Assembly: GCF_011742875.1 (NCBI RefSeq)
Contig: NZ_JAAQTL010000003.1
Span: 62,001 to 126,000, forward strand
Reading direction: 5' to 3'
Length of the DNA: 64,000 nt
Source of the DNA: Luteibacter yeojuensis
Lineage (GTDB): Bacteria; Pseudomonadota; Gammaproteobacteria; Xanthomonadales; Rhodanobacteraceae
The notes below the pieces were generated by a model. The model searched no databases. It was not told the DNA's origin and saw only the letters and a program-made list of their open reading frames with translations. The position numbers and the translations under genes were made by a program. This document shows positions 28,738 through 39,162 of this stretch, in pieces. Within the stretch, counting starts at the first letter, position 1; the number at the start of each line of letters is the position of its first letter.

Positions 28738-29169
28738 TCACGAGCCCATACCGATCATCTTCTTGCCCTGCTTCAGCACGGCGTCGCATACCTTGCGCGC
28801 GAGCTGGGCCTTCATGTCGCCGGCCCCGGCGCCGTCGGCACCGGAGATGTCCAGGGTCTTGCCGCTGCTGGATTTCAGGAGGCCCTTGGCGCCGTCCAGG
28901 TAGCCCGGATCCTTGGTGGCCGTTTCCCGCGACTTGCCGCCGAGGCTGCCGAGGAGCTGGTCTTTCACGCCCGCGGCGCCACTGTCGCCGCCAAGATAGT
29001 TGTTGCTCATGCAGTACTGGAGGATGCCCGCGGCGTTACCCGCCGTCCCGGAGGTGAGCGAACCGCTGCCGCCGCCCATGAGGCCCTTGAGGCTGTCGAG
29101 CTGTACGGCCGATGCGGGCGTGGCGGTCACGGACGCGGAGAGGGCGATACCGGCGAGGAAAGTCTTCAT
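28738..29169 (-). CDS. DUF2501 (YjjA-like) exported protein
   Basis: The product is 143 residues. A signal peptide (FLAGIALSASVTATPASA) is followed by a Gly/Ser-rich helical protein with two conserved cysteines, ILQYCMSNNYLGG and RKVCDAVLKQG, likely disulfide-bonded. This matches the YjjA/DUF2501 family of periplasmic proteins of unknown function. It lies divergent to the rhamnosidase gene and 79 bp upstream of the SDR gene on the same strand. Confidence 0.85.
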   Translation of the reverse strand: MKTFLAGIALSASVTATPASAVQLDSLKGLMGGGSGSLTSGTAGNAAGILQYCMSNNYLGGDSGAAGVKDQLLGSLGGKSRETATKDPGYLDGAKGLLKSSSGKTLDISGADGAGAGDMKAQLARKVCDAVLKQGKKMIGMGS

Positions 29170-29261
29170 GACGTGGCTCCAGGGATTCGAGGTGGGGCAG
29201 GCATAAACCCTCGCGCGTTAGGGAGATGTAAGGGCGGCCGCGCGCTATCCTCGGGATAGTC

Positions 29262-31868
29262 ATGCCCGGAGCAAAGGTCGTTCCCTTGCAAGCACGTTGC
29301 CTTCTCGCCAGCGCATGGCTGTGTGCCGCCCCGCTCGCCCACGCGACGGCCGCCGTTTCCTCTCTCCGCGTCGAGCGCAGCGATGCGCCCACCTATGTGG
29401 ACGTGGCCGCGCCGCGTTTCTCGTGGATCGTCCACGACGATACCAACGGCACCGTGCAGAAGGGTTACCGTATCGTGGTGTCGCGCGGCGACCGTGTCGT
29501 CTGGGACAGCGGATTCGTCGACAGCGCCCGCTCTTTCGACATTCCGTACGGCGGTACCCCGCTGGCTGCCGGCGAGCGCTACGCGTGGCGGGTGGACGTG
29601 CGTACGTCCGACGGCGACGCCTCGTCCTCGTCGCGGTTCGCCACGGCACTCGACGAAGCAGGCTGGCACGGTGCCCGCTGGATCGGGAAGGGCGACGACA
29701 CGCTTCCCGCGCCCTTGCTGCGCAAGACGTTCCGTGTCGACGGCGATGTCGAGAGCGCCATGCTCTACGTCGCCGCCGGGGGGTACGCCGATCTCTCGGT
29801 GGACGGTAAGCCGGTCAGCGACGCGGTGCTCTCGCCCGGCTTCACCGATTACGACAAGCGGGTGGAAGTCGTCGCGACCGAGGTGAAGCTCGGTGCCGGC
29901 GAACACATGCTCGGCGCCGAATTGGGGCGTGGTTTCTACGGCCTGACGAACCGGGACGTCTGGCATTGGGAGCGCGCGCCATGGCACGGCCGGCCGCGCA
30001 TGCGCGCGTTGCTGCGCATCCGGTATGCGGACGGCCGCACGCAGGATGTCGTCAGCGACGCGAGCTGGCAGGTGGCGGACGGTCCCACGCGCCGGGACGA
30101 CCTCTATGGCGGCGAGACCTACGACGCACGCCTCTCGCAACCCCGCGACTGGAAGGCGGCGGCCCAGCTTCCCGCGCCGCGCGGCACGCTGGTGGCGCAG
30201 ATCGAGCAGCCGATCCGCGTCGTCGAAACGCTCGCCGCCACGGCGGTTACCGAACCGCGGCCGGGCACCTACGTGTTCGTGTTTCCGCGGGTGATCGCCG
30301 GCTGGGCGGATTTCGACGTGACCGGTCCGGCGGGGACCGCGATCGTCGCGCATTACGGAGAGAAACGGCTTCCCGACGGCACCGTCGATGCACGCGACGA
30401 ACACCACTACTTCAAGGACGGCTTCCAGACCGACACCCTGATCCTCGCGGGCGGCCGGGTGCGCTGGCATCCGCGCTTCTCGTACAAGGGATTCCGTTAC
30501 GTGCAGGTGGATGGCTGGCCGGGCGACAAGCCATCCGCCGACGCCGTGCGGGCGCAGGTGGTCCATACCGACGTCGCCGTCACCGGGCGCTTCGACAGCT
30601 CGAACGCGCTGCTCGACTGGATCCATCGCGCCGCCGTGGACACCATGCTCAACAACCTTTACGGCATTCCCACCGACACGCCGATGTACGAGAAGAACGG
30701 CTGGACGGGCGACGGCATGCTCGGTGCGGACATGTTCCTGCGCAACGTCGATGCCGGCCGGCTGTTCGCGAAATGGCTACGCGATATCGCCGATACGCGC
30801 CAGGCCGACGGTGCGCCCCTGCTGATCGCGCCGAATCCCGGCTGGGGCAAGGTACGGGCGCCGACCTGGCACTCGGCCTACGTGTTCATTCCCTGGTCGT
30901 TGTGGATGTTCACGGGCGACAGGCAGCCGATCGAGGAGCACATCGCCGGCATCGACCGTTACGTGGCGATGGAGGATGCCCGTTCGCCCGACGGTATCGC
31001 CGATACGGAGCTCGGGGACTGGGTGAGTCCCGAAACCGATCCGGGCGGCGAGAACGCACCGGAGGACAAGCGCATCGCGGCCACCGCCTACCTTTATGGC
31101 ATGCAGCGCAGGACGGCCGACATGTGGCGCCTCATCGGGAACGACGCGCGCGCGGCATGGTTCGACCGGCGCGCCGGGGCGGTGCGGGACGCGTTCAATG
31201 CGCGCTTCCTCGATCGCGCGGCCGCCCGTTACCGCGGTGAAGGCGACCAGGGTTACCGGCAGGCGCACAACCTGCTGGCGCTGTCCTTCGGGCTGGTGCC
31301 GGACGACCTGGTCGCGAAGGTGGCCGCCGGTGTGGCGGCCGACGCGAAGGCCCGCGGCGACCATCTGGATACCGGCGCGCTGGCGACAAAGGTCATCCTG
31401 CCGGTGCTCACCGCCACCGGCCATGCCGGGGAGGCCTGGGCCATCGCCACGCAAACGACCTTCCCCAGCTGGGGCTTCTGGCGCGCCAACGGTGCCACCA
31501 GCCTGTGGGAGCACTGGAAGCTGGCATCGCGCTCGCGTGGCCACTACTTCCTTGGCACGATCGACGACTGGCTCTTCGAGGACGTCGCCGGCCTGCGTCC
31601 TCTGGCACCGGGCTGGCGGCGTTTCGAGGTGCGGCCAATGCTTACGGGGTTCCTCGATCGGGCTTCGGCGTCCGTCATGACGCCGTATGGCGAGGCCTCG
31701 GTGGCATGGCGCAAGGCAGCGGGTAAGGTGGAAGCCGAGGTCGCCGTACCCGTAGGAACCGAGGCCGTGGTCCGCCTGCCGGGCGCACCGTCCCGGACGC
31801 TGGGTCCCGGCCGGCACCGGATTTCCTCATCCCGCCAACCCAGTCCCAGGGCGGCGGGGGATTCGTAA
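29262..31868 (+). CDS. GH78 alpha-L-rhamnosidase
   Basis: The product is 868 residues with an N-terminal signal peptide ([17 protein letters not shown]). The usual GH78 order is visible: a fibronectin-like N-terminal domain, a carbohydrate-binding beta domain (about 145-330), an (alpha/alpha)6 catalytic barrel (about 440-770) and a C-terminal beta domain. Candidate general acid Glu477 lies in [11 protein letters not shown], and the general base is Glu750 in [10 protein letters not shown]. It should remove terminal alpha-L-rhamnose from plant or polysaccharide glycosides in the periplasm or outside. No transporter or rhamnose-catabolic genes are adjacent. The chemoreceptor gene begins 58 bp downstream. 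Confidence 0.9.
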   Translation: MPGAKVVPLQARCLLASAWLCAAPLAHATAAVSSLRVERSDAPTYVDVAAPRFSWIVHDDTNGTVQKGYRIVVSRGDRVVWDSGFVDSARSFDIPYGGTPLAAGERYAWRVDVRTSDGDASSSSRFATALDEAGWHGARWIGKGDDTLPAPLLRKTFRVDGDVESAMLYVAAGGYADLSVDGKPVSDAVLSPGFTDYDKRVEVVATEVKLGAGEHMLGAELGRGFYGLTNRDVWHWERAPWHGRPRMRALLRIRYADGRTQDVVSDASWQVADGPTRRDDLYGGETYDARLSQPRDWKAAAQLPAPRGTLVAQIEQPIRVVETLAATAVTEPRPGTYVFVFPRVIAGWADFDVTGPAGTAIVAHYGEKRLPDGTVDARDEHHYFKDGFQTDTLILAGGRVRWHPRFSYKGFRYVQVDGWPGDKPSADAVRAQVVHTDVAVTGRFDSSNALLDWIHRAAVDTMLNNLYGIPTDTPMYEKNGWTGDGMLGADMFLRNVDAGRLFAKWLRDIADTRQADGAPLLIAPNPGWGKVRAPTWHSAYVFIPWSLWMFTGDRQPIEEHIAGIDRYVAMEDARSPDGIADTELGDWVSPETDPGGENAPEDKRIAATAYLYGMQRRTADMWRLIGNDARAAWFDRRAGAVRDAFNARFLDRAAARYRGEGDQGYRQAHNLLALSFGLVPDDLVAKVAAGVAADAKARGDHLDTGALATKVILPVLTATGHAGEAWAIATQTTFPSWGFWRANGATSLWEHWKLASRSRGHYFLGTIDDWLFEDVAGLRPLAPGWRRFEVRPMLTGFLDRASASVMTPYGEASVAWRKAAGKVEAEVAVPVGTEAVVRLPGAPSRTLGPGRHRISSSRQPSPRAAGDS

Positions 31869-31926
31869 AGTCTTGCCCGATCTTGCCGTTACAGCCTCAC
31901 GGGGGATAACACCGAGGGTGATGGCG

Positions 31927-33597
31927 ATGTCGGCGGTAATGAACTGGTTTGGGCGCACGCGGCTCAATACGCGCGTGTGGATGGTGATGACGGTGGTCGT
32001 GCTGGGCCTGGTGGCGCAGACGGTCATGTCGGGCATCGAAAGCCGACGCGTGCAGATGGACAGGCTGGAAGAGACGCTCGCGCAGCATGTGACGGCGGCC
32101 GCGGCCGTCGCCGAAAGCTTTCGCGTGCGCGCGGAGAATGGCGAGATGAGCGTCGAGCAGGCGAAGGTCGAGGCGTTCCGGGACATCGAGGCGATGCGCT
32201 GGGCCGACGGCTCGGGTTATGTGTTCGCCTTCGATTCGTCGCTGAAGATGCGCATGCATCCGCTGCGTCGCGTCGACATCGGCAAGGACATCCGCAACGA
32301 TGTCGATGGCAAGGGCTTCCATCACTACGAAGCGATGCAGGCCGTCGATCGCAAGGACGGCCACGGCATGACCCGCTATACGCAGATCATGCCCAAGACG
32401 AAAGAGCTGCGCGACAAGATCAGCTACTCGACCTGGTACAAGCCCTGGGACATTCACTTCGTCTCCGGCGCGTATTTCAACGACATCGACGCCAACTTCG
32501 CTGCACAGTTGGAAAGCAACCTCGTAAAGTCGGGCATCATCGCTTTGCTGGCGCTCTTCATCGTGTGGTTCTCGATGAGCAGCATCCGCGCGACCGTCGG
32601 CGGCGAACCGCGCGATGCCGTGGATATCGCCGGCCGCATCGCCGGTGGCGATCTCCGTGACGACGCCTCCGCGGACTATGCGCCGCAGAGCCTGCTGGGC
32701 GCGCTCGAGCGCATGCGCGGCACGCTCGCCTCGATCGTCGTGGAAGTGCAGGAAGGCGCGCACGTCGTCTCCACGACCTCCGGCGAGATCGCTCGCGGGA
32801 ACGACGATCTTTCGCATCGTACGCAGGAGCAGGCATCGAGCCTGGAAGAGACCGCGGCGTCGATGGAAGAAATGACCGCGACGGTCCGCCAGAATGCCGA
32901 CAACGCCCTGGCTGCCGACAGGCTGTCGCGCCATGCGCGCGGCGAGGCGGAGAAGGGCGGATCGGTGGTTGCCCAGGCGATGGGCGCCATGCAGCAGATC
33001 GGCGATTCCAGCCGGCGCATCGGCGACATCGTCGGCCTCATCGACGACATCGCCTTCCAGACCAACCTGCTGGCGCTCAACGCGGCGGTGGAAGCGGCGC
33101 GCGCCGGTGAGCAGGGCCGCGGCTTCGCGGTCGTGGCCGCGGAAGTGCGCCGCCTGGCGCAGTCGAGCGCCGCGGCGTCGCGCGAGATCAAGGGGCTCAT
33201 CGCCGAGAGCAGCGAGCGCGTCGAGGCAGGTACCGCGCTGGTGGAGCAGTCGTCGCTGGCATTGCGCGACATCGTCGACAGCGTGAAGAAGGTGACCGAC
33301 ATCGTCGCGGAAATCGCCGCGGCGAGCGCCGAGCAGTCGTCCGGCGTCGACCAGGTGAACCTTGCCATCGCGCAGATCGACCAGGTGACGCAGGAAAACG
33401 CCGCGCTGGTGGAGGAAGCCGCCGCCGCCGCGAAGTCGATGCAGGACCAGGCGAAGTCGCTGCGCGAGCAGGTGGCGTTCTTCACCGTCGACGACCATGG
33501 CAAGGCACCCGCCGCCGCGGATCGCACCGCGCACGACCTGAAGTTCGGCCAGCAGTCCGTCGTCGGAGCCGAATCGGCATGGGCCGAATTCGCCTGA
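31927..33597 (+). CDS. methyl-accepting chemotaxis protein with single-Cache sensor
   Basis: The product is 556 residues. TM1 (about 13-32) is followed by a periplasmic sCache_2-type domain (about 60-190; [18 protein letters not shown] and [15 protein letters not shown]), then TM2 (about 200-218) and a HAMP-like linker. The signalling domain has the hairpin tip [19 protein letters not shown]. The extreme C-terminus AWAEFA resembles the WxxF pentapeptide that docks CheR/CheB. sCache_2 receptors usually sense small organic acids. Start ATG 31927 is 8 nt from GAGGG; ATG 31921 is an alternative. Confidence 0.92.
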   Translation: MSAVMNWFGRTRLNTRVWMVMTVVVLGLVAQTVMSGIESRRVQMDRLEETLAQHVTAAAAVAESFRVRAENGEMSVEQAKVEAFRDIEAMRWADGSGYVFAFDSSLKMRMHPLRRVDIGKDIRNDVDGKGFHHYEAMQAVDRKDGHGMTRYTQIMPKTKELRDKISYSTWYKPWDIHFVSGAYFNDIDANFAAQLESNLVKSGIIALLALFIVWFSMSSIRATVGGEPRDAVDIAGRIAGGDLRDDASADYAPQSLLGALERMRGTLASIVVEVQEGAHVVSTTSGEIARGNDDLSHRTQEQASSLEETAASMEEMTATVRQNADNALAADRLSRHARGEAEKGGSVVAQAMGAMQQIGDSSRRIGDIVGLIDDIAFQTNLLALNAAVEAARAGEQGRGFAVVAAEVRRLAQSSAAASREIKGLIAESSERVEAGTALVEQSSLALRDIVDSVKKVTDIVAEIAAASAEQSSGVDQVNLAIAQIDQVTQENAALVEEAAAAAKSMQDQAKSLREQVAFFTVDDHGKAPAAADRTAHDLKFGQQSVVGAESAWAEFA

Positions 33598-33606
33598 TGT
33601 CTTTAC

Positions 33607-33690
33607 TGTAGGAGCCGCTACAGCGGCGAGGGAACGTGCCTCGCCGCTTCGTCGCTTCGTTGGCCTTTCGCCGCTATGGCGGCTCCTGCG
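33607..33690. repeat. REP pair
   Basis: Inverted pair of the common element, lying between the convergent chemoreceptor and fsr genes. The left arm reads GCCGCTACAGCGGC and the right arm GCCGCTATGGCGGC. Confidence 0.85.
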
Positions 33691-33693
33691 GAC

Positions 33694-34908
33694 TCAGCGA
33701 GTGGCCAGCCGCTTCGGATCCGGCAGCAACGCCGCCAGCAAGCCGATCGCCGGAAGGAATGCGCAGATGCGGTATACGGCCTCGATGCCGATGTGGTCGG
33801 CCAGCTCGCCGAGCACCGCGGCCCCGAGGCCGCCCATGCCGAACGAAAAGCCGAAGAACAACCCGGAGATCATCCCGACCTTCCCCGGTACCAGTTCCTG
33901 CGCGAAGACCACGATCGCGGGGAACGCCGAGGCCAGGATCAATCCGATGACGATCGCGAGCGGCGCCGTCCAGAACAGGTTCGCGTGCGGGAGCAGCAGC
34001 GTGAACGGCAGCGCGCCCAGGATCGAGAACCAGATGACGTGCTTGCGGCCGAAGCGGTCGCCCAACGGTCCGCCGAGGATGGTGCCGACCGCCACCGCGC
34101 CGAGGAAGGCAAAGAGGTAGTACTGCGCGCTCTCCACCGATACGCCGAAGCGGTGGATCAGGTAGAAGGTGAAGTAGCTCGTGAGACTGGCGAGGTAGAC
34201 GTACTTCGAGAAGATCAGTGCGAGCAGCACCGCGATGCCGCGACGCGCCTCGGCACTCGCCGGTACGGCGTCGTGGTGGATACCGGCGCCGGTCTTAAGG
34301 CGCGGCAGGCCGTGATGGCGGTACCACTGGCTGACATTCCACAACACCGCGCACGAAAGCAGCGCCAGCAGCGCGAAGAACGCCAGGCTCGACTGGCCCC
34401 AGCGGACGACGACGAGGGCGGCGGCAAGAGGACCGAGCGCCTGGCCGGCATTGCCGCCCACCTGGAACAGCGACTGCGCGAGACCGTGCCGACCGCCCGA
34501 GGCCATGCGCGCCACGCGCGAGGATTCGGGATGGAACACCGACGAGCCCATGCCGAGCAGGGCGGCGCCGACCAGCAGGACCGGATACGCATGCGCCTCC
34601 GAGAGCACGAGCAGGCCCGCGAGGGAAAACAGCGTGCCGGCGGGCAAGGCCAGCGGCGTCGGTCGGCGATCCGCGTACAGGCCCACGAGGGGTTGCAGGA
34701 TCGACGCCGTGATCTGGTAGGTGAGGGTGATGAGACCGATCTGGCCGAAGTCGAGCTGGAAGTCCGTTTTCAGGCCCGGATAGATCGCCGGGAGCAGCGA
34801 CTGCATCATGTCGTTGAGGAGGTGGCAGAAGCTGATCGCGAAGATCACGCCGAAGACGGTCGTGTCCGCGCGCCGACTGTCCAGCGCCGCGTCGACGGGG
34901 GCTTGCAT
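33694..34908 (-). CDS. fsr: Fsr-type MFS efflux transporter (fosmidomycin resistance family)
   Basis: The product is 404 residues with twelve predicted membrane helices. It follows E. coli Fsr closely at diagnostic places: SHLLNDM is CHLLNDMMQSLLPAIYP here, then GSSVFHPESSRVARMASGG, GRHGLAQSLFQVGGN and GLFFGFSFGMGGLGAAVLG. It is an inner-membrane proton antiporter expected to export fosmidomycin-like or other small toxic compounds. It is monocistronic and its 3' end abuts a REP pair. The natural substrate is unknown. Confidence 0.92.
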   Translation of the reverse strand: MQAPVDAALDSRRADTTVFGVIFAISFCHLLNDMMQSLLPAIYPGLKTDFQLDFGQIGLITLTYQITASILQPLVGLYADRRPTPLALPAGTLFSLAGLLVLSEAHAYPVLLVGAALLGMGSSVFHPESSRVARMASGGRHGLAQSLFQVGGNAGQALGPLAAALVVVRWGQSSLAFFALLALLSCAVLWNVSQWYRHHGLPRLKTGAGIHHDAVPASAEARRGIAVLLALIFSKYVYLASLTSYFTFYLIHRFGVSVESAQYYLFAFLGAVAVGTILGGPLGDRFGRKHVIWFSILGALPFTLLLPHANLFWTAPLAIVIGLILASAFPAIVVFAQELVPGKVGMISGLFFGFSFGMGGLGAAVLGELADHIGIEAVYRICAFLPAIGLLAALLPDPKRLATR

Positions 34909-35026
34909 GGGCGTTTCCTGGGTGTGGGGAAGCGATATGAGAGCACGAGGCGAGCCGCGGGACTACTGCCCGGCCTTGCCCATCGCCGTGGAATCGCCGG
35001 CCAGGCCGGTGCCGGCAGTCAGTTTC

Positions 35027-35542
35027 TCAAGGCCTGTGTTCGTCGTCGGTCCGGTGACACCCGTCCCGGATGATGCATTCCACGATCTCGGCCGGCGGCG
35101 GCCCGACGTCCACCCTCAGTGCTTCTTCCGCCGCCGGCTCCTCCAGCGTCTCCAGCTGGCTGTCCAGGAGCTTCGGATCGAAGAAATGCCCCGCGCGGCG
35201 ACCGAGCCGTTCGGACAGCAGTTCACGCGTGCCGCGCAGGTAGACGAAGCGCACATCCTCATGCCCCGACCGCAGGAAATCGCGATAGCGTCGCTTGAGC
35301 GCGGAACAGGCGAGCACCAGCGATTCGCCGGACGCGCGGTACCTGTCCATCTCGGCCACGATGGCCTCCAGCCAGGGACGACGATCGTCGTCGTCAAGCG
35401 GCAGGCCGCGGGCCATCTTCGCGAGGTTCGCCGGCGGGTGCAGGTCGTCGCCATCCAGGAAGGCCTGACCCAGCCGCGTGGCGAGCGCCTCGCCGATGCG
35501 ACTCTTTCCGCTGCCGGAGACGCCCATGAGGATCGTGATCAT
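35027..35542 (-). CDS. gntK: gluconokinase (GntK family)
   Basis: The product is 171 residues. The P-loop is GVSGSGKS at residues 7-14. DGDDLHPPANLAKMARGLPL is the gluconate-binding region, followed by the LACSALKRRYRDFLR segment conserved in GntK. It phosphorylates D-gluconate to 6-phosphogluconate, which feeds the Entner-Doudoroff or pentose phosphate pathway. Start ATG 35542 is set by the P-loop position; the upstream open frame runs on but lies across the threonine aldolase gene. No gluconate transporter is adjacent. Confidence 0.92.
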   Translation of the reverse strand: MITILMGVSGSGKSRIGEALATRLGQAFLDGDDLHPPANLAKMARGLPLDDDDRRPWLEAIVAEMDRYRASGESLVLACSALKRRYRDFLRSGHEDVRFVYLRGTRELLSERLGRRAGHFFDPKLLDSQLETLEEPAAEEALRVDVGPPPAEIVECIIRDGCHRTDDEHRP

Positions 35543-35635
35543 GGCACCGAGCTTAGCCGCGGCACAGTCGCTAGGGAACCGTGAACGGCATCGATTACCA
35601 TCGTCGTTCGCCACCACCGAGGAAGCGGCATCCCC

Positions 35636-36649
35636 ATGGAAACGATCGACCTGCGCAGCGACACGGTAACCCGGCCCACCGATGCCATGCGCGAAGCCAT
35701 GCTCCGTGCGCCGGTTGGCGACGACGTGTATGGCGAAGACCCCACGGTCAACGCCTTGCAGGATCGCCTGGCCGCGGACCTGGGTTTCGCCGCCGGTTTG
35801 TTCGTGCCCACGGGCACGCAAAGCAACCTGCTGGCGCTCATGAGCCACTGCGAGCGCGGCGACGAATACATCGTGGGCGCCGACGCGCATACTTATCGCT
35901 TCGAAGGCGGCGGCGCGGCCGTGCTGGGCTCGATCCAGCCGCAGCCGATCGTGCAGGATGCCGACGGCACGCTTCCGCTGGACAAGGTGGAGGCGTCGAT
36001 CAAGCCGGTGGACCCGCATTTCGCGCGTACGCGGCTACTGACGCTGGAAAACACGTGGCATGGTCGCCCGCTGCCGTTCGAATACCTGGGGAAGGCGCGC
36101 GACCTCGCGACCCGTCGCGGTCTCGGGTTCCACCTCGACGGTGCCCGTCTCTATAACGCGGCGGTGGCGTACGGGCGTCCGGCCCGGGACGTGGCGGCGC
36201 CGTTCGACAGCGTATCGGTATGCCTGTCCAAGGGGCTGGGCGCGCCGGTCGGTTCCGTGCTGCTGGGCGACGCCGCGCTGATCGAGCGCGCGCGGCGCTG
36301 GCGCAAGGTAGCCGGCGGCGGCTGGCGCCAGGCCGGGATGCTCGCCGCGGCGGCGATGCATGCTCTGGATCATCACGTGGAACGCCTTGCCGACGATCAC
36401 GCGCGTGCCGCGCGCCTCGCGGACGGCCTGCGCAGGGTCGAGGGGCTGGAGGTCAAGGGCTGCCATACGAACATGGTCTTCGTGGACGTGCCGGCGGCGC
36501 GCCTCAAGGATCTCGCCACGCACATGGACACGCACGGCGTGAAGCTCAGTATCGGTTACCTGCCGTCGATCCGCATGGTGACCCATCTGGATGTGGACGA
36601 TGAAGGGATCGAAAGGACCATCGCCGCGTTCGCATCGTTCGCCTGCTAA
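35636..36649 (+). CDS. ltaE: low-specificity L-threonine aldolase
   Basis: The product is 337 residues, a fold-type I PLP enzyme beginning METIDLRSDTVTRPT, the signature start of this family. The motif PVGDDVYGEDPTVNALQD follows. The cofactor lysine is in SVCLSKGLGAPVGSVL, with the Asp of FHLDGARLYNAA contacting the pyridine nitrogen. It cleaves L-threonine or L-allo-threonine to glycine and acetaldehyde. The gene is divergent from gntK, sharing a 93-bp promoter region, and is followed by a REP pair. Confidence 0.94.
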   Translation: METIDLRSDTVTRPTDAMREAMLRAPVGDDVYGEDPTVNALQDRLAADLGFAAGLFVPTGTQSNLLALMSHCERGDEYIVGADAHTYRFEGGGAAVLGSIQPQPIVQDADGTLPLDKVEASIKPVDPHFARTRLLTLENTWHGRPLPFEYLGKARDLATRRGLGFHLDGARLYNAAVAYGRPARDVAAPFDSVSVCLSKGLGAPVGSVLLGDAALIERARRWRKVAGGGWRQAGMLAAAAMHALDHHVERLADDHARAARLADGLRRVEGLEVKGCHTNMVFVDVPAARLKDLATHMDTHGVKLSIGYLPSIRMVTHLDVDDEGIERTIAAFASFAC

Positions 36650-36654
36650 AGCGA

Positions 36655-36738
36655 TGTGGGAGCCGCTATAGCGGCGAGAAGCCAACGAGGCGATGAAGCG
36701 GCGAGGCAGGTGCCCTCGCCGCTATAGCGGCTCCTACG
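36655..36738. repeat. REP pair overlapping the amidase stop codon
   Basis: Inverted REP pair between convergent genes. The right arm ends inside the stop codon region of the amidase gene at 36734. Confidence 0.85.
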
Positions 36739-37519
36739 GGGTGGCGCGCGGCGCCATCAGCTTGCGCTGCAGGGAGTAGAGGATCGCCGCATCCGTCGTG
36801 TCGAGGGGCGCGTCGTTTTCCATCGCGCGGTAGTGGCGATGGAACGCCGCGATGGCCGCACGCGGATCGGACACGTCGTAGCCGACGAGGCGCATGGCCG
36901 CGAGGCTGTCGAAACCGGGCGGGGCGGGGATCAGGACGGCATCCGGCCAGAGGCCGAAACCATGGCTGGCCAGTGTGGCCCAGGGAAACAGTGCGCTGGG
37001 ATCGTTCTTGCGGCCCGGGGCGATGTCGCCGTGACCGACCACGGCCTCGCGAGGAATGCCCAGGCGCGAGGTGAGATCCGCGAGCAGCGTCACCAGGGAC
37101 TGGATCTGTGGCTGGCTGAAGGGCGATTCGCCGTCGTTGTCGATCTCGATGCCGATGGACGACGAGTTGAGATCGGTCATGCCACCCCAGCTGGACGCGC
37201 CGGCGTGCCACGCGCGATCGCCGTCGTCCACCAACTGGTCGATGCGGCCGTCGGCTTCCACGAGATAGTGGGCGCTGACCTGGCCTTCGCTGTTGTGCGT
37301 GCTGAGGACGCGCAGCGATTCCTTCGCGTCGCCGATCGAGGTGTGGTGAAGCACGATGATCTGGGCCTTGCGCGCGTTGTAGTTCGGCGAAGGCGTCCAG
37401 TGCGCGAGAGGGCTGCGCTGCGGCGGAACGCGCGGCGTGGCGCAGCCGGCGAGGGCGGACAGCGCCACCACGGCGGCCGCGACGCCCAGGCGGCGCACGA
37501 CGGCGAGGGGCCGCGTCAT
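36734..37519 (-). CDS. amiD: AmiD-like N-acetylmuramoyl-L-alanine amidase lipoprotein
   Basis: The product is 261 residues. A lipoprotein signal peptide (VVALSALAGC) is followed by an amidase_2 domain. Zinc ligands are visible as His in IVLHHTS, and His and Asp in VGHGDIAPGRKNDPSALFPW; NSSSIGIEIDND is the conserved strand. It cleaves the bond between MurNAc and the L-Ala of peptides in cell-wall turnover, from the outer-membrane inner face. The start ATG overlaps the preceding gene's stop (ATGA). The stop codon lies in a REP element. Confidence 0.9.
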   Translation of the reverse strand: MTRPLAVVRRLGVAAAVVALSALAGCATPRVPPQRSPLAHWTPSPNYNARKAQIIVLHHTSIGDAKESLRVLSTHNSEGQVSAHYLVEADGRIDQLVDDGDRAWHAGASSWGGMTDLNSSSIGIEIDNDGESPFSQPQIQSLVTLLADLTSRLGIPREAVVGHGDIAPGRKNDPSALFPWATLASHGFGLWPDAVLIPAPPGFDSLAAMRLVGYDVSDPRAAIAAFHRHYRAMENDAPLDTTDAAILYSLQRKLMAPRATP

Positions 37520-37959
37520 TCGACGCGGAAGTCGCTGCTGGTGATGACCCAGGCGATCTCGGCGCCCACCTCGCCGCTGTCCTCGCGCGAGGCCACCACG
37601 ATCTGGAGGTCGACGCAGTCGTGGCCTTCGGAAAGCCACTCGGTTTTCTCGAGGGCCATGCCGCCGCGCCCCAGGTCGTTGCGCAGCGTGTGGATGTCGG
37701 TGGCGAGAAGCTCGATGCCTTCGTGGATGAGGCTCCCGCCGAGGACCTCGATGTCGCAGAGCTTGTCGTCGAGGAAACGCAGGCGTAGCCAATCGCCCCC
37801 CTCGGCGTCGGTGTATTCGTCCTCGTCGTCCCACATGGAGTCGCCACCGGGCTTCTCGTTCCGGAGGGCCTGGCGCAGCTTCGTGCGCGGCATGCCGAAG
37901 AAGATGTCGATATCGTCGCGACGAATGCCGCGACCGGGGATCAGCTCGCAATGTTCCAT
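37516..37959 (-). CDS. acidic cytoplasmic protein of unknown function
   Basis: The product is 147 residues from ATG 37959 (MEHCELIPGRGIRRDDIDIFFGM). It has no signal peptide or membrane segment. It is acidic, with a DDEDEYTDAEGG loop near residue 45 and strand-like segments such as WLRLRFLDDKLCDIEVLGG. I do not recognise the family; the layout is reminiscent of small immunity-like or YqcI-like domains, but this is not secure. It is translationally coupled to the amidase lipoprotein downstream, which suggests a functional connection to it. Confidence 0.65.
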   Translation of the reverse strand: MEHCELIPGRGIRRDDIDIFFGMPRTKLRQALRNEKPGGDSMWDDEDEYTDAEGGDWLRLRFLDDKLCDIEVLGGSLIHEGIELLATDIHTLRNDLGRGGMALEKTEWLSEGHDCVDLQIVVASREDSGEVGAEIAWVITSSDFRVE

Positions 37960-38049
37960 GGCGTACCTCGTCAGATGGCGCGGGAGACCCGCCCATGAAG
38001 CATGCGGGTTGGGGGATGCGACGGAACAGCCGTTTCCGTCCACGTCGGG

Positions 38050-39162
38050 TCAGGGTTTATGGTCACGGCCAAGGTAGTCCTCGCTCTGCATTTCGATGAG
38101 ACGCGATTCGGTGCGGCCGAACTCCGCGCGGACCTTGTTGCCGTCGTACAGCTCGGTGATCGGCGCGGCCGCCGACAATACCAGCTTCACGTTCCGGTCG
38201 TAGAACTCGTCGACGAGGAGGACGAAGCGTTTCGCCTCGTTTTCGGTGTAGACGGTGAACTGCGGCACGTTGGACATGATCACCATCGGATAGGCCTTCG
38301 CCAGCTCGATGTAATCCGCGACGGCGCGTGGACCCTCGCACAGCGCGGCGAAGTCGAACCACACGATGTTGTCGGCGCGCTTGCGCAAGGTCACGTCCCG
38401 GCCCTGCACGTGGATGCTGCCGTTCTCGACGACGGGGCCCTGGGCCTGGTCCGCGAAGATCCGGGCGAGCGAGCGTTCCGCTTCCGCGCCCGGCGGCACC
38501 AGGTAGACGGGTGCCTGGCTGAGCGCGCGCAGGCGCCAGTCGCGCGGCGAGACCATCTCGTGGACCACGCAGTGCTTCTCGATGGCCGCGATGGCCGGGA
38601 GGAAGCGCGCCCGCTGCAGACCTTCCTTGTAGAGGCCTCCAGGGGGCGTGTTCGAGGTCGTCACGAGGCTGACTCCTCGCGAGAACAGCCCTTCGAGCAG
38701 GCCGGCGAGGATCATGGCGTCGCCGATGTCGGAGACGAGGAATTCGTCGAGGCAGAGCACGCGGCATTTCGCGGCGAGTCGCTCGGCCACTTCGTCGAGC
38801 GGGCTCTGCCGGTCGCCGAGTTCGCGCAGCGTCGCGTGCACTTCGAGCATGAAACGGTGGAAATGCCGGCGCAGGGCGAGGCCGGGGGACAGGCTCGAGA
38901 CGAAGAGGTCCATGAGGAACGTCTTGCCGCGTCCGACGCTGCCCCAGAGGTACAGTCCCGGCACGCTCCGGCGCGGCTCGTTGCCGAGCATGTTGCGCAG
39001 GCGGCCGAAGAGGCCGCCGTTGCCCGGGTCGGGCGCGCACAGCGCGGCATGCAGGCGGTCGAATTCCACGATCACCGGCAGCTGGGCCGGGTCGGATTCC
39101 CAGCGGTGGCCCGCGATGCCGTCCCGGTAACGTTCCCCGGGCGTCGCTTCCATGCAGGTCAT
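38050..39162 (-). CDS. zapE: AFG1/ZapE-family ATPase
   Basis: The product is 370 residues. Walker A is LWGSVGRGKTFLMD (near residue 70), Walker B is RVLCLDEFLVSD, and the sensor region is LVTTSNTPPGGLY, where ZapE proteins carry TSN. E. coli ZapE is a divisome-associated ATPase that influences Z-ring dynamics; the mitochondrial relative AFG1 aids turnover of membrane complexes. Start ATG 39162 overlaps the stop of the upstream hydrolase gene, so the two are coupled. It is cytoplasmic. Confidence 0.93.
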   Translation of the reverse strand: MTCMEATPGERYRDGIAGHRWESDPAQLPVIVEFDRLHAALCAPDPGNGGLFGRLRNMLGNEPRRSVPGLYLWGSVGRGKTFLMDLFVSSLSPGLALRRHFHRFMLEVHATLRELGDRQSPLDEVAERLAAKCRVLCLDEFLVSDIGDAMILAGLLEGLFSRGVSLVTTSNTPPGGLYKEGLQRARFLPAIAAIEKHCVVHEMVSPRDWRLRALSQAPVYLVPPGAEAERSLARIFADQAQGPVVENGSIHVQGRDVTLRKRADNIVWFDFAALCEGPRAVADYIELAKAYPMVIMSNVPQFTVYTENEAKRFVLLVDEFYDRNVKLVLSAAAPITELYDGNKVRAEFGRTESRLIEMQSEDYLGRDHKP

